64,000 nt of DNA from Sphingomonas sp. LC-1 (GTDB lineage: Bacteria; Pseudomonadota; Alphaproteobacteria; Sphingomonadales; Sphingomonadaceae), in contig NZ_JANZXB010000004.1 of assembly GCF_025371035.1 (NCBI RefSeq), forward strand, positions 124,001-188,000, written 5' to 3'. Every line of letters starts with the position of its first letter. Position 1 is the first letter of the stretch. Position numbers and translations under genes: made by a program. The notes beneath the pieces are model-generated. The model ran no database searches. It worked only from the letters and a program-made list of their open reading frames with translations, and was not told where the DNA came from. Shown piece by piece: positions 56,628 through 64,000 of this stretch.

Positions 56628-57014
56628 TTACCCCTTGGCTAGCCGCTTCTGGTTCGCCGTCACCGCCTTGTGAACCGGCGTCATCGCCTGCAGCGGCATC
56701 GACGCGCCGATCAGCATCGCGCGGGCCATCGATTCCCACGCGTCGAGCATCCCGCCGCGCGGATCGTGCCGCGACAGCCGGGACAGGGCCGCCTGATCAC
56801 GGTTCCAGGACTTTGCCGACTGATCGAAGGCCTTCACCTTCTCGCTGACCATCAACGTCATCTCGGTCACCGAGGACGTACCGGTCGCCATCGCGCCCAT
56901 GCGGGTGGCGATCACGCTCTGCGCGCTTACCATCGCCTCGCCCGCCATCACGGCGAACCGTGCGGGCGCGGTCCAGAAGGCCATCCACGCCATAGGATCA
57001 TAGGGATTCGCCAT
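56628..57014 (-). CDS. Phasin-like small helical protein (tentative)
   Basis: A 128-residue, mainly helical protein without signal peptide. MANPYDPMAWMAFWTAPARFAVMAGEAMVSAQSVIATRM (in parts) is an amphipathic helix of a kind seen in phasin-like, granule-coating proteins, and the C-terminus is basic (HKAVTANQKRLAKG). The window also has an intracellular PHA depolymerase, but 54 kb away. The identification is weak. It is transcribed away from the CAP-domain gene, 35 bp after its stop. Confidence 0.55.
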   Translation of the reverse strand: MANPYDPMAWMAFWTAPARFAVMAGEAMVSAQSVIATRMGAMATGTSSVTEMTLMVSEKVKAFDQSAKSWNRDQAALSRLSRHDPRGGMLDAWESMARAMLIGASMPLQAMTPVHKAVTANQKRLAKG

Positions 57015-57049
57015 CGCGTCTTACCTTCCCGTCACTCTGTCCGACCGGG

Positions 57050-57670
57050 TCAGAATGCCCGCTCGCCGACGACGTTGCCCGTCGGGCTATAGCGGCAAAC
57101 GAGGAAGTCGTCGCGTGTGTTGCTGGCCATCGCGCATCCGACTGCCGTGGATCGTGCCCAGACGATCTGAGTATAATGCGCAACATCGCCAAATCGGCCG
57201 GTGCGGCTGGCTTGCGGAATGGGCAGGTTCACGAAGTCGCGCTTCTCGGCGACCCAATGCCCCATCATCTCGTCATAGCTGTACGCGCCGCGCGTGCCGG
57301 TCCACAGATTTTCCCCTTGCCGGGTCGGCCCCTGCGGTTGTTCGGCATGCTGGAAGCGCCCCGTCCGCGCCATCTCCTGCGCATAGGACAGCGCGCTCGC
57401 CGCCAGACCGTCGTCCCAGGTCAACGGCGGCAAGCCGATCTCGGCCCGTGCCGCGCGATGCCCTTGCACCATGGCTTGACGCAACAATCCGGCGCCACGC
57501 GCGGCGGGCGTGTCAGATGCGCGCTCCTCGACCACCCGTGCGGGCGGCCGTTCGCTGGAGCCGCCCTGTGCCGAGACCATGGGACCGCATCCCGCCAGCA
57601 GTGCGGCAAGGACGGGCAGCGATAAGAGATGGCGAAGTGCGACCATCGCCGCCATATCGGCACGCATCAT
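57050..57670 (-). CDS. CAP/SCP-domain lipoprotein
   Basis: A 206-residue exported protein. VALRHLLSLPVLAALLAGCGP (in part) is a lipoprotein signal with the cysteine at about residue 28. The CAP domain (about residues 65-200) shows LLRQAMVQGHRAARAEIGLPPLTWDDGLAASALSYAQEMA (in parts), GENLWTGT, and VAHYTQIVWARSTAVGCAMA, with the His/Glu/His cavity residues. Bacterial CAP proteins often act in the envelope; the precise role is unknown. Possible starts lie at 57670, 57667, 57655 and 57646. The first two overlap the divergent hemW start codon. Confidence 0.85.
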   Translation of the reverse strand: MMRADMAAMVALRHLLSLPVLAALLAGCGPMVSAQGGSSERPPARVVEERASDTPAARGAGLLRQAMVQGHRAARAEIGLPPLTWDDGLAASALSYAQEMARTGRFQHAEQPQGPTRQGENLWTGTRGAYSYDEMMGHWVAEKRDFVNLPIPQASRTGRFGDVAHYTQIVWARSTAVGCAMASNTRDDFLVCRYSPTGNVVGERAF

Positions 57671-58853
57671 GTCCTCCGCAATATCGCCGCCATCGCCGAC
57701 GCCCGCCCCGCTCGCGCTCTATGTCCACTGGCCCTTCTGCGTCTCCAAATGCCCCTATTGCGACTTCAACAGCCATGTGCGCGAATCGGTCGACCAGGCG
57801 GCCTGGCAAAAGGCGCTGCTCGCCGATCTGGCGTATGAGGCGGCGGCGTTGCCGGGGCGGCGGCTGACCTCGATCTTCTTCGGTGGCGGCACGCCTTCGC
57901 TGATGCCGCCCGCGACGGTCGCCGCGATCCTCGACGCGGCCGAGCGGCATTGGGGCTTTGCCGACGGGATCGAGATCACGCTCGAGGCCAATCCCTCCTC
58001 GGTCGAGGCGGCGCGCTTTGCCGACCTTGCCGCCGCCGGGGTCAATCGCGCCTCGCTGGGCGTGCAGGCGCTGGACGATGAGGCGCTGCGCTTTCTCGGC
58101 CGCGCGCATGGGGTGGACGAGGCGCTGCGCGCCCTACAGACCGCACAGGGCCTGTTCGGCCGGGTCAGCTTCGACCTGATCTATGCCCGCCCCGGACAGC
58201 CGCTTCCCGATTGGGAAGCGGAACTGAACCGCGCGATCGGTTACGGCACCGAGCATCTGTCGCTCTATCAACTGACGATCGAGCCCGGCACGCGCTTCCA
58301 TACCGAGGCGGCGGCCGGACGGCTGGTCATTCCGGACGGCGACGCGGCCGCCGACCTGTTCGAGACGACCCGTGCGATCACCGCCTCAGCCGGGCTTCCG
58401 GCCTATGAGACCTCCAACCACGCCCGGATCGGCGCGGAGAGCCGCCATAACCTCACCTATTGGCGCTATGGCGATTATGCCGGGATCGGCCCCGGCGCGC
58501 ATGGCCGCCGTCAGGGGGCGGCCACGGTCCGCCGCAAGAAGCCCGAAAACTGGATGGCGGCGGTGGAGCGCAACGGCCACGGCATCGAGGCCGAGGAAAC
58601 CCTCCCCTCCGTCACCCGCGCGACCGAGGCTTTGGTCATGGGCCTGCGCCTGACCGAGGGGGTGGACCTGTCCCGCGTGACCGCGCTGGCCGGGGGACGC
58701 GATATGGTGAACCAGGCCGCCCTTGCCACACTTTCGAGACAGGGCCTGACCCGCGTCGAGGGCGATCGATTGATCGTCACCGAGGAAGGTGCATTGCTGC
58801 TGGATGCGATCCTGCGCGAAGTGGTGATGACCGAGGACCAGATCCCCGCATAG
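57669..58853 (+). CDS. hemW: Heme chaperone HemW (radical SAM, coproporphyrinogen III oxidase-like)
   Basis: A 394-residue radical-SAM protein that inserts heme into target proteins. The CxxxCxxC motif is C24, C28, C31 in YVHWPFCVSKCPYCDFNSH. GGGTPSLMP, EITLEANPSSVE and SLGVQALDDEALRFLGRAH follow as expected. Homology to HemN is clear, but it lacks the extra HemN cysteine, pointing to HemW. The start is ATG at 57669; no start codon lies further downstream before the conserved motif. The gene starts at or inside the start of the divergent CAP gene, so its promoter must be in that gene. Confidence 0.93.
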   Translation: MSSAISPPSPTPAPLALYVHWPFCVSKCPYCDFNSHVRESVDQAAWQKALLADLAYEAAALPGRRLTSIFFGGGTPSLMPPATVAAILDAAERHWGFADGIEITLEANPSSVEAARFADLAAAGVNRASLGVQALDDEALRFLGRAHGVDEALRALQTAQGLFGRVSFDLIYARPGQPLPDWEAELNRAIGYGTEHLSLYQLTIEPGTRFHTEAAAGRLVIPDGDAAADLFETTRAITASAGLPAYETSNHARIGAESRHNLTYWRYGDYAGIGPGAHGRRQGAATVRRKKPENWMAAVERNGHGIEAEETLPSVTRATEALVMGLRLTEGVDLSRVTALAGGRDMVNQAALATLSRQGLTRVEGDRLIVTEEGALLLDAILREVVMTEDQIPA

Positions 58854-58860
58854 GCCGTCG

Positions 58861-59199
58861 CTATTCGCTACCGGGAGCGGTCTGGCGCACCGCCTCGCGC
58901 AGCCATTCCAGATAAGGGGGCGATGCCTCGACGATCGGCACGGCGACGATCTCGGGCACGTCATAGCTGTGCAGCGCTGCGATCGCCTCGCACAGCGCGG
59001 GAAAGCATGTCCGCATCGTCTTGATGTGCAGCATGACCTCGGGATCATGCTGCACCGCGCCGTTCCAGCGGTACCAGCTTTCGATCGGCATCGTCTGGAC
59101 ACAGGCCGCCAGCCGCCGTTCGACTAGTGCCTTCGCTATGGCGACAGCCTCGTCGCGAGAGGCCGCCGCGCACATGACGACGATCGCCTCGTCGCTCAA
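58861..59199 (-). CDS. cutA: Divalent-cation tolerance protein CutA
   Basis: A 112-residue, trimeric copper-binding-type protein. IVVMCAAASRDEAVAIAKALVERRLAACVQ (in parts) is the family start region; SWYRWNGAVQHDPEVMLHIKT and YDVPEIVAVPIVEASPPYLEWL (in parts) are diagnostic. The physiological role is still debated; earlier linked to copper tolerance. The start overlaps the stop of the LpoA-like gene by four bases (ATGA), so the two are in one operon on the minus strand. It ends seven bases from the convergent hemW stop. Confidence 0.94.
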   Translation of the reverse strand: MSDEAIVVMCAAASRDEAVAIAKALVERRLAACVQTMPIESWYRWNGAVQHDPEVMLHIKTMRTCFPALCEAIAALHSYDVPEIVAVPIVEASPPYLEWLREAVRQTAPGSE

Positions 59200-60428
59200 T
59201 CCGAGAAACCGGTCGGCGCGGGGGATACGGTGACGGCGGCACCGTCGCGAATCTCCTGCACTTCCAGCGCGCGCTCCGCCACGCCGTCACGGCCGAAGCG
59301 GAAGGCCCCGTCGATCCCCGCGAAACCATCGTCCGCGCGCAGCCGCGCCTCGGGGAAGGCCGCGTTCATCTTCCAGTCGCGCGCGATGCGGACGGTCAGC
59401 AACACCGCGTCATAACCCAGGCTGGACAGGCGATAGGGCGCCGCGCGGAAGCGCGCACGGTATTTGGTCGCATATTGGCGGTAGAGAGCGTTCGACACGC
59501 TGGCGAACCAGGCCCCGTTGAGCGAGGTGCGCGTGGCGATGCCCGATTCGGAATTCCACAATTCGGTGCCCAGCAGCCGCGTCGTCGCGCCCGATCCGCG
59601 CTTCAGGACCGGTGCCGCCGCAGCCGCAGCCGCGCCGCCATCGGCGATCAGCACCGCGTCATAGGGGGCCTTGGCGCTCAGCCGCTGCGCCGCTCCGGCG
59701 ATGCCGCCCGCGACCCGGCCATAAGGCTGGAGCGAGACGACCTGCCCCCCCGCCCCTTCGACCGCGCGAAGGAAAGCGGTGGACGCACGCTCGCCATAGA
59801 GACCGTTGGGGACCAGACCGGCAAAGGTCGTCACCCCGCGCCCGCGCGCATAGCCGACGACGCGTTCGATCGACTGGGCCGGGGTATAGCCCATCAGATA
59901 GGTGCCGTTCCCCGCCACGCCCGTGTCGTTGGAAAAGCTGATCACCGGCACCTTCGCCGCGCGGGCGATCGGTGCGACGGCGCGAACATCCTCCGACAAT
60001 AACGGCCCCAGGATCAGCTGAGCGCCTTCGGCGATCGCCTTTTGCGCCGCCGCCGCCGCGCCCGGCGTAGTGTCGTAATTGGTGATTCGGATCGTGTCCG
60101 CCTGCGCATCGAGCAGCGCCATCATCGTCGCATTGGCGATCGACTGCCCCACGCCGGCGTTGCTGCCCGACAGCGGCACCAGCAACGCGATGCGATGGCG
60201 CGCGGCGTCGTGGGGCAGGCCCGGCTCGACCTCGGTCGAGGGGCGCGGGCTGGTGGGCGCGGGCCGCGCCGGTACCTGTTCAACCGGCCCGCGCGGCACG
60301 ATCGTCTGACACGCCGCCAGGACCAGCGTCATGGCCAGCGCCACCGCCCGGCCCAGCCGCCCTACCCCGATATTGGGGGCTTTCCGAATGACGGCCCCCG
60401 GTTGTGCGAACAGCCCTGCCTCTGTCAT
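59196..60428 (-). CDS. LpoA/YraM-like lipoprotein (penicillin-binding-protein activator, periplasmic-binding fold)
   Basis: A 410-residue lipoprotein; TLVLAACQ places the lipidated cysteine at about residue 39. After a Pro-rich linker (about 45-70) comes a type I periplasmic-binding fold with IALLVPLSGSNAGVGQSIANATMMAL (in parts), EGAQLILGPLLSEDVRAVAPIA, SFSNDTGVAGNGTYLMGYTP and SLGYDAVLLTVRIA. This matches the LpoA C-terminal domain that stimulates PBP1A. The gene order with rsmI and yraN also matches the E. coli yraL-lpoA-yraN locus. Its start overlaps the rsmI start on the opposite strand. Alternative: a branched-chain amino-acid binding protein, disfavoured by context. Confidence 0.85.
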   Translation of the reverse strand: MTEAGLFAQPGAVIRKAPNIGVGRLGRAVALAMTLVLAACQTIVPRGPVEQVPARPAPTSPRPSTEVEPGLPHDAARHRIALLVPLSGSNAGVGQSIANATMMALLDAQADTIRITNYDTTPGAAAAAQKAIAEGAQLILGPLLSEDVRAVAPIARAAKVPVISFSNDTGVAGNGTYLMGYTPAQSIERVVGYARGRGVTTFAGLVPNGLYGERASTAFLRAVEGAGGQVVSLQPYGRVAGGIAGAAQRLSAKAPYDAVLIADGGAAAAAAAPVLKRGSGATTRLLGTELWNSESGIATRTSLNGAWFASVSNALYRQYATKYRARFRAAPYRLSSLGYDAVLLTVRIARDWKMNAAFPEARLRADDGFAGIDGAFRFGRDGVAERALEVQEIRDGAAVTVSPAPTGFSD

Positions 60429-61296
60429 GACAATCCCCGTGACCCAATCCGAACATACTCTCGAACCCGGGCTGTACATCGTCGCGACCCCGATCGGCAA
60501 TCTCGGCGATCTGTCTCCGCGTGCCGCCAACATATTGGCATTGGCCGATGTCATCGCCGTGGAGGACAGCCGCGTGACCGCCGGACTGCTCCGGCATATC
60601 GGCGTGAAACGGCCCATGCAGCCCTATCACGACCATAATGCCGAACATGTCCGCCCCGGCCTGATCGCGAAAATGGCGACGCAGGCGGTGGCGCTGGTGT
60701 CCGATGCCGGGACGCCGCTGATTTCCGATCCGGGCTATAAGCTGGTCCGCGATGCGCGGGCGGCGGGCCATGCGGTGGTGACGATCCCCGGCCCGTGCGC
60801 CGCGATCGCCGCGCTGACGCTGGCGGGGTTGCCGACCGACCGCTTCCTGTTCCTGGGCTTCCTGCCGCCGAAGGAAAAGGCGCGCGCCGATGCCATTGCC
60901 GAAATCGCGGCGATCCGCGCCACGCTCGTCCTCTACGAATCGGGTCCGCGCCTCGCCGCGACGCTGAGCGCGCTGGCACAAGGCTTGGGCGACCGGGAGG
61001 CGGCGGTGACGCGCGAGATCACCAAGAAGTTCGAGGAAGCGGTGACCGGCACCCTCTCCACCCTCGCCGCCCGTTATGCCGAGGGGGGCCCTAAGGGTGA
61101 GATCGCGATCGTCGTGGCCCCGCCCGGCGAAGCGCCGCCCGCCACCGAACAGGATGCCGATACCGCACTGGCCGAGGCGCTGACCCGCCTGCCGGTGGGA
61201 CGCGCCGCCAGCGAGGTGGCCAAGGCGCTGGGGCTGGATCGCAAGGCGCTCTACACTCGCGCGCTGGCGATGAAGGGAATGGTTTCAGGGGATTAG
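60427..61296 (+). CDS. rsmI: 16S rRNA (cytidine-1402-2'-O)-methyltransferase
   Basis: A 289-residue SAM-dependent methyltransferase that modifies C1402 of 16S rRNA. LYIVATPIGNLGDLSPRA, VIAVEDSRVTAGLLRHIG, ALVSDAGTPLISDPGYKLVR and TIPGPCAAIAALTLAGLPTDRFLFLGFLP (each partial) match the family. The C-terminal KALGLDRKALYTRALA is also typical. The ATG at 60427 overlaps the divergent LpoA-like start codon; a GTG at 60439 is another possible start. Promoters for either gene must lie inside the other. Confidence 0.96.
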   Translation: MTIPVTQSEHTLEPGLYIVATPIGNLGDLSPRAANILALADVIAVEDSRVTAGLLRHIGVKRPMQPYHDHNAEHVRPGLIAKMATQAVALVSDAGTPLISDPGYKLVRDARAAGHAVVTIPGPCAAIAALTLAGLPTDRFLFLGFLPPKEKARADAIAEIAAIRATLVLYESGPRLAATLSALAQGLGDREAAVTREITKKFEEAVTGTLSTLAARYAEGGPKGEIAIVVAPPGEAPPATEQDADTALAEALTRLPVGRAASEVAKALGLDRKALYTRALAMKGMVSGD

Positions 61297-61357
61297 CAGG
61301 TCGCGTTAGCAATTCGGCAAGGGTCGGGAGCGCAAGGACGGTCGGGGGGCCTGGACC

Positions 61358-61726
61358 ATGTACACTATCGATTTCCGTCACGAACTGAACCTGCTGGACA
61401 TTCGCTGGACGGGCCTGTTCACGCCCGACATCGCGCGCCGCTATGCCCGCGAACTGGTGGATGCCTTTCTACGGAGCGGTTTCCGCCCCGGCTATCGCCT
61501 GCGGATCGACATGAGCGCGATCACCGTCCAGCCGCGCGAGGCGGTGATGACGGTGCATGAGGAACTGCGCGACTTCCCCCGTGCCAGCCGCATCGCGATG
61601 GTCACGGGCAGCGCGATCGGGCGGCAGCAGATCCGCCGATTGATGAGCCAGCCTTATATGCGGGTCTTCGCCGATTCGGAGGAGAGCCTGGCCTGGCTGA
61701 CCGCACCGGAGGATGTGCTCGCCTGA
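61358..61726 (+). CDS. STAS/SpoIIAA-like protein
   Basis: A 122-residue cytosolic protein. The beta-strand/helix pattern MYTIDFRHELNLLDIRWTGLF, YARELVDAFLRSGFRPGYRLRIDMS and IAMVTGSAIGRQQIRRLMS (each partial) resembles the SpoIIAA-like/STAS fold seen in small unnamed proteobacterial proteins. The residue pattern does not show the phospho-serine of anti-sigma antagonists, so a signalling role is not supported. It lies between rsmI and yraN in an otherwise conserved locus and may simply be co-transcribed. Confidence 0.65.
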   Translation: MYTIDFRHELNLLDIRWTGLFTPDIARRYARELVDAFLRSGFRPGYRLRIDMSAITVQPREAVMTVHEELRDFPRASRIAMVTGSAIGRQQIRRLMSQPYMRVFADSEESLAWLTAPEDVLA

Positions 61727-61755
61727 CCTGTCGCGATGGGCTATCCCCCGGCCCC

Positions 61756-62133
61756 ATGTCGCTGGTCCCCTCCCGCCCCCGTCGCGACCGTCGCGCCGCC
61801 GAAGAAGCGGGCCGCCGTGGCGAGCGCCTTGCCGCATGGTGGCTCCGTCTGAAAGGGTGGAGCATCCTCGACCGCCGCGTCCGCACGCCCGCGGGCGAGG
61901 TCGACCTGATCGCGCGACGCGGGTCGCTGGTCGCCTTCGTCGAGGTGAAGACGCGCAAGACCGCCGCCGAACTCGACTTCGCGATCGACGCGCGGCGGCT
62001 GGCGCGGGTGGCGGCGGCGGCGGAAATCCTGATGCCGAGCTATGCCGGGCCGGGCGACGATATCCGAGTCGACGTGATCCTGCTCGCCCCCGGCACCCGG
62101 CCGCGTCACATCGAAAATGCCTGGTGTGGGTGA
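61756..62133 (+). CDS. yraN: UPF0102 family protein YraN
   Basis: A 125-residue protein with a restriction-endonuclease-like core. RRGERLAAWWLRLKGWSILDRR is the family N-terminus; AGEVDLIARRGSLVAFVEVKTRK contains the conserved GEVDLI and VEVK motifs of the UPF0102 family. A nuclease or Holliday-junction-related role has been suggested for the family but is unproven. The basic leader (RPRRDRRAAEE) is longer than in compact homologues. It belongs to the rsmI/gshB region as in many proteobacteria. Confidence 0.93.
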   Translation: MSLVPSRPRRDRRAAEEAGRRGERLAAWWLRLKGWSILDRRVRTPAGEVDLIARRGSLVAFVEVKTRKTAAELDFAIDARRLARVAAAAEILMPSYAGPGDDIRVDVILLAPGTRPRHIENAWCG

Positions 62134-62193
62134 CAGGCGGGCGGTCAGCGATTACGTCCCGGTCGCAATAGCCGCCCAAGGAAGGAAAGCCCC

Positions 62194-63156
62194 ATGTCCC
62201 AGTCGCTGACCGTCGCCGTCCAGATGGACCCGATGGACCAGATCAACATCGCGGGCGATTCCAGCTTCGCGCTGATGCTGTCGGCCCAGGCCCGCGGCCA
62301 CCGGCTCTTCCATTATGACGCAGGCGACCTCAACTGGTCCGATGGGCGGCTCTGGACCAGGGCGCACCCCGTCACGGTGCAGCGGGTCGCGGGCGACCAT
62401 TACCGCTTCGGCGAGCCGGTGAAGCTGGACCTGGGCGAAGAGGCCGATGTCGTACTGATGCGCCAGGACCCGCCCTTCGATCTGGGCTATATCACCGCCA
62501 CCCATCTTCTGGAGCGGATCGGCGAGAAGACGCTGGTCGTCAACAATCCGCGCAGCGTGCGCAACGCGCCGGAAAAGGTCTTCGTCCTCGATTATCCGCA
62601 ATTCATGCCGCCGACGCTGGTCACCCGTTCGCTCGACGAAGCACGCGCATTCCTGGCACAGCATGGCGAGATCGTCGTCAAGCCGCTGCACGGCAATGGC
62701 GGCAAGGCGATCTTCAAGGTCGGGCGCGATGGCGCGAACCTGTCGGCGCTGATCGAGGTGTTCAACACCGCCTATCGCGAGCCGCATATGGTGCAGGCCT
62801 TCCTTCCGGCCGTGGCCAAGGGCGACAAGCGGATCGTCCTGATCGACGGCGAGGTCGCGGGTGCGATCAACCGCCTGCCGGGCGAGGGCGAGATCCGCTC
62901 CAACCTGGCGGTCGGCGGATCGGCGGAGAAGACCGAACTGACGGCCCGCGAACGCGAGATCTGCGACGTGCTGGGGCCCGAACTCAAGCGGCGCGGGCTG
63001 CTGTTCGTCGGGATCGACGTGATCGGCGGCGAGTGGCTGACCGAGATCAACGTCACCTCACCCACCGGCATCGTCGCGATCGAGAAATTCGACGGCACCG
63101 ATGTCGCCGCGATGATCTGGAACGCGATTGAGGCCAGGGTCGCCGCCAAGGGGTGA
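62194..63156 (+). CDS. gshB: Glutathione synthetase
   Basis: A 320-residue ATP-grasp enzyme that joins gamma-glutamylcysteine and glycine. MSQSLTVAVQMDPMDQINIAGDSSFALM (in part) is the usual start; RQDPPFDLGY, NNPRSVRNAPEK and IVVKPLHGNGGKAIF (ATP-grasp), and WLTEINVTSPTGIVAIEKF at the C-terminus, complete the signature set. Upstream 60 bp hold AAGGAAGG as a ribosome site. The gene is followed by two tiny membrane-protein genes and gmk. It supplies glutathione also used by the quinone reductase at 11.3 kb. Confidence 0.97.
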   Translation: MSQSLTVAVQMDPMDQINIAGDSSFALMLSAQARGHRLFHYDAGDLNWSDGRLWTRAHPVTVQRVAGDHYRFGEPVKLDLGEEADVVLMRQDPPFDLGYITATHLLERIGEKTLVVNNPRSVRNAPEKVFVLDYPQFMPPTLVTRSLDEARAFLAQHGEIVVKPLHGNGGKAIFKVGRDGANLSALIEVFNTAYREPHMVQAFLPAVAKGDKRIVLIDGEVAGAINRLPGEGEIRSNLAVGGSAEKTELTAREREICDVLGPELKRRGLLFVGIDVIGGEWLTEINVTSPTGIVAIEKFDGTDVAAMIWNAIEARVAAKG

Positions 63157-63244
63157 CGCCATTCCTCTCCGCCAGGAAGAGGAAGAACCGACACACGGAA
63201 CCCTTGCCCCTCCCCATGCTTTCCTGCTCCGAGCAACACAGGGG

Positions 63245-63460
63245 ATGAGCATGGGTGCAACGACGTTGGGAGCGCTGGTCGGCTCCGCGATTGATGGAAT
63301 GTCCGGCGACGATGGCGTCGCCGATGGCGCGATCATCGGAGCGGTCACCGCCAATGTCCTGAAGGTCGTGCTGCCGATCGCCATCACCTATGCGGTGGGC
63401 TGGGCCGTGCTTCGCGGCGCGGGCGAGCTCAAGGATCGGGTTTTCGGAGAAGTGCAATGA
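63245..63460 (+). CDS. Very small membrane protein (71 residues)
   Basis: A 71-residue protein with Gly/Ala-rich hydrophobic stretches (GATTLGALVGSAIDGM; AVTANVLKVVLPIAITYAVGWAVLRGAG) and a short charged end (ELKDRVFGEVQ). It looks like an inner-membrane mini-protein. The start may be at 63245 or 63251 (second ATG). It ends with an ATGA overlap with the next small gene. No family recognised. Confidence 0.5.
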   Translation: MSMGATTLGALVGSAIDGMSGDDGVADGAIIGAVTANVLKVVLPIAITYAVGWAVLRGAGELKDRVFGEVQ

Positions 63461-63666
63461 TCGGACGTATCATCGGCGCGCTGGTTGGGCGCGAAGTCAG
63501 CCGTCGTGACGGCAATAGCGGCCTGAAGGGCGCGGCGCTGGGCGCGCTGGCGGTGGGCGGCATGCGGCGTCTGGGCCCGCTGGGCCTGGTCCTTGGCGGC
63601 GGCTATGCGGCCAAGAAGGCTTATGACCGTCACAAGGCAAGCAAGGTGACGGGCAACCGTTACTGA
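63457..63666 (+). CDS. Very small Gly-rich protein (69 residues)
   Basis: A 69-residue protein with repeated GALV/GALA and GGMRRLGPLGLVLGGGY hydrophobic segments and a basic tail (AAKKAYDRHKASKV). It is probably a short membrane-active or membrane-anchored peptide. ATGA overlap with the preceding gene indicates coupling, which supports reality of both. No family recognised. Confidence 0.5.
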   Translation: MIGRIIGALVGREVSRRDGNSGLKGAALGALAVGGMRRLGPLGLVLGGGYAAKKAYDRHKASKVTGNRY

Positions 63667-63747
63667 TCGCACCTTTGGACGGCATCGCATACCGCAGCGC
63701 GGCAAGCATGTCTTGACGCGCTGCGATTGCGTGCGTCAAAGGCGGAC

Positions 63748-64000
63748 ATGCCCAACTCCCCCGCCAACCCCGACGATCCCCACAAGCTGAAGCGCCGCGG
63801 CATGTTGTTCGTTCTGTCCTCGCCTTCGGGTGCGGGCAAATCGACGATCGCGCGCAAGCTGCTGGCGGATGATGACGGTCTCCAGATGTCGGTTTCCGCG
63901 ACGACGCGCGGCGCGCGGCCGGGCGAGGTCGATGGCAAGGACTATCACTTCGTCGATCTCGAGGAATTTCGCCGCATGGTGGCGAACGACGAATTCCTGG
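63748..64000 (+). CDS. gmk: Guanylate kinase, partial (runs off the window)
   Basis: The first 84 residues of guanylate kinase, which converts GMP to GDP. The P-loop is [16 protein letters not shown], followed by [27 protein letters not shown] (in parts), with the SxTTRxxRxGE GMP-binding motif. The start at 63748 ([10 protein letters not shown]) gives an N-terminal extension of about 18 residues; a second ATG before MLFVLSS is possible. The gene continues past 64000. Confidence 0.95.
   Translation, partial: MPNSPANPDDPHKLKRRGMLFVLSSPSGAGKSTIARKLLADDDGLQMSVSATTRGARPGEVDGKDYHFVDLEEFRRMVANDEFL

Overview
This is a GC-rich (roughly two-thirds G+C), densely packed chromosomal window. It most resembles a Sphingomonas-type alphaproteobacterium. 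The evidence is the long-form L25/CTC ribosomal protein, a split glycine dehydrogenase (gcvPA/gcvPB) behind a tandem glycine riboswitch, the order hrcA-grpE next to rph-rdgB, the run of hemW, cutA, LpoA-like, rsmI, yraN and gshB, a tad/cpa pilus operon, and palindromic intergenic repeats of the sphingomonad style. I see no rRNA, tRNA, insertion sequence, prophage or CRISPR array. Species assignment is inference.

Layout. 1-4.3 kb: an FMN-barrel stress protein, an intracellular PHA depolymerase and an ABC half-transporter. 4.3-8.8 kb: two secreted hexosaminidases (GH84 and GH20) facing each other with overlapping 3' ends. 8.9-16 kb: RNase R, a glutathionyl-hydroquinone reductase, an archaeal/eukaryal-type prolyl-tRNA synthetase, a DMT exporter, BluB and a SemiSWEET. 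16-21 kb: the glycine cleavage operon (riboswitch-gcvT-gcvH-gcvPA-gcvPB, minus strand). 21-24.5 kb: a lipoprotein, then ispH-thrB-rnhA, followed by an attenuator-like leader (short ORF, hairpin, intrinsic terminator) ahead of an unknown gene. 25-27 kb: an FAD oxidoreductase and an alpha/beta hydrolase. 27-34.2 kb: cpaA-B-C-D-E-tadB-tadC, with no cpaF ATPase where it is normally found.

34.7-40.6 kb: pyruvate phosphate dikinase and glyQ-glyS; glyS contains a block of sharply lower GC. 40.7-42.1 kb: a small HTH regulator with three overlapping small membrane-protein genes, behind a cluster of GTCA/TGAC half-sites. 42-48.8 kb: TraB/GumN lipoprotein, TPR/TonB-type protein, L25, EF-hand protein, adenylosuccinate lyase, thioredoxin-like protein and an AT-richer unknown gene. 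48.9-54.9 kb: the dnaK-dnaJ and hrcA-grpE chaperone block around a copper chaperone and a small HExxH protein. 55-64 kb: rph-rdgB, a CAP-domain lipoprotein, hemW, cutA, an LpoA-like lipoprotein, rsmI, a STAS-like protein, yraN, gshB, two tiny membrane proteins and the start of gmk.

Most genes are housekeeping. The items most worth a second look are the cpaF-less pilus operon, the leader/attenuator at 24.37-24.52 kb, the low-GC block within glyS, the GTCA-cluster/HTH/membrane module, the 20-bp perfect palindrome beside the glycine riboswitch, and two divergent gene pairs whose start codons overlap. All gene functions are assigned from motifs read by eye and general family knowledge; no database search was run.
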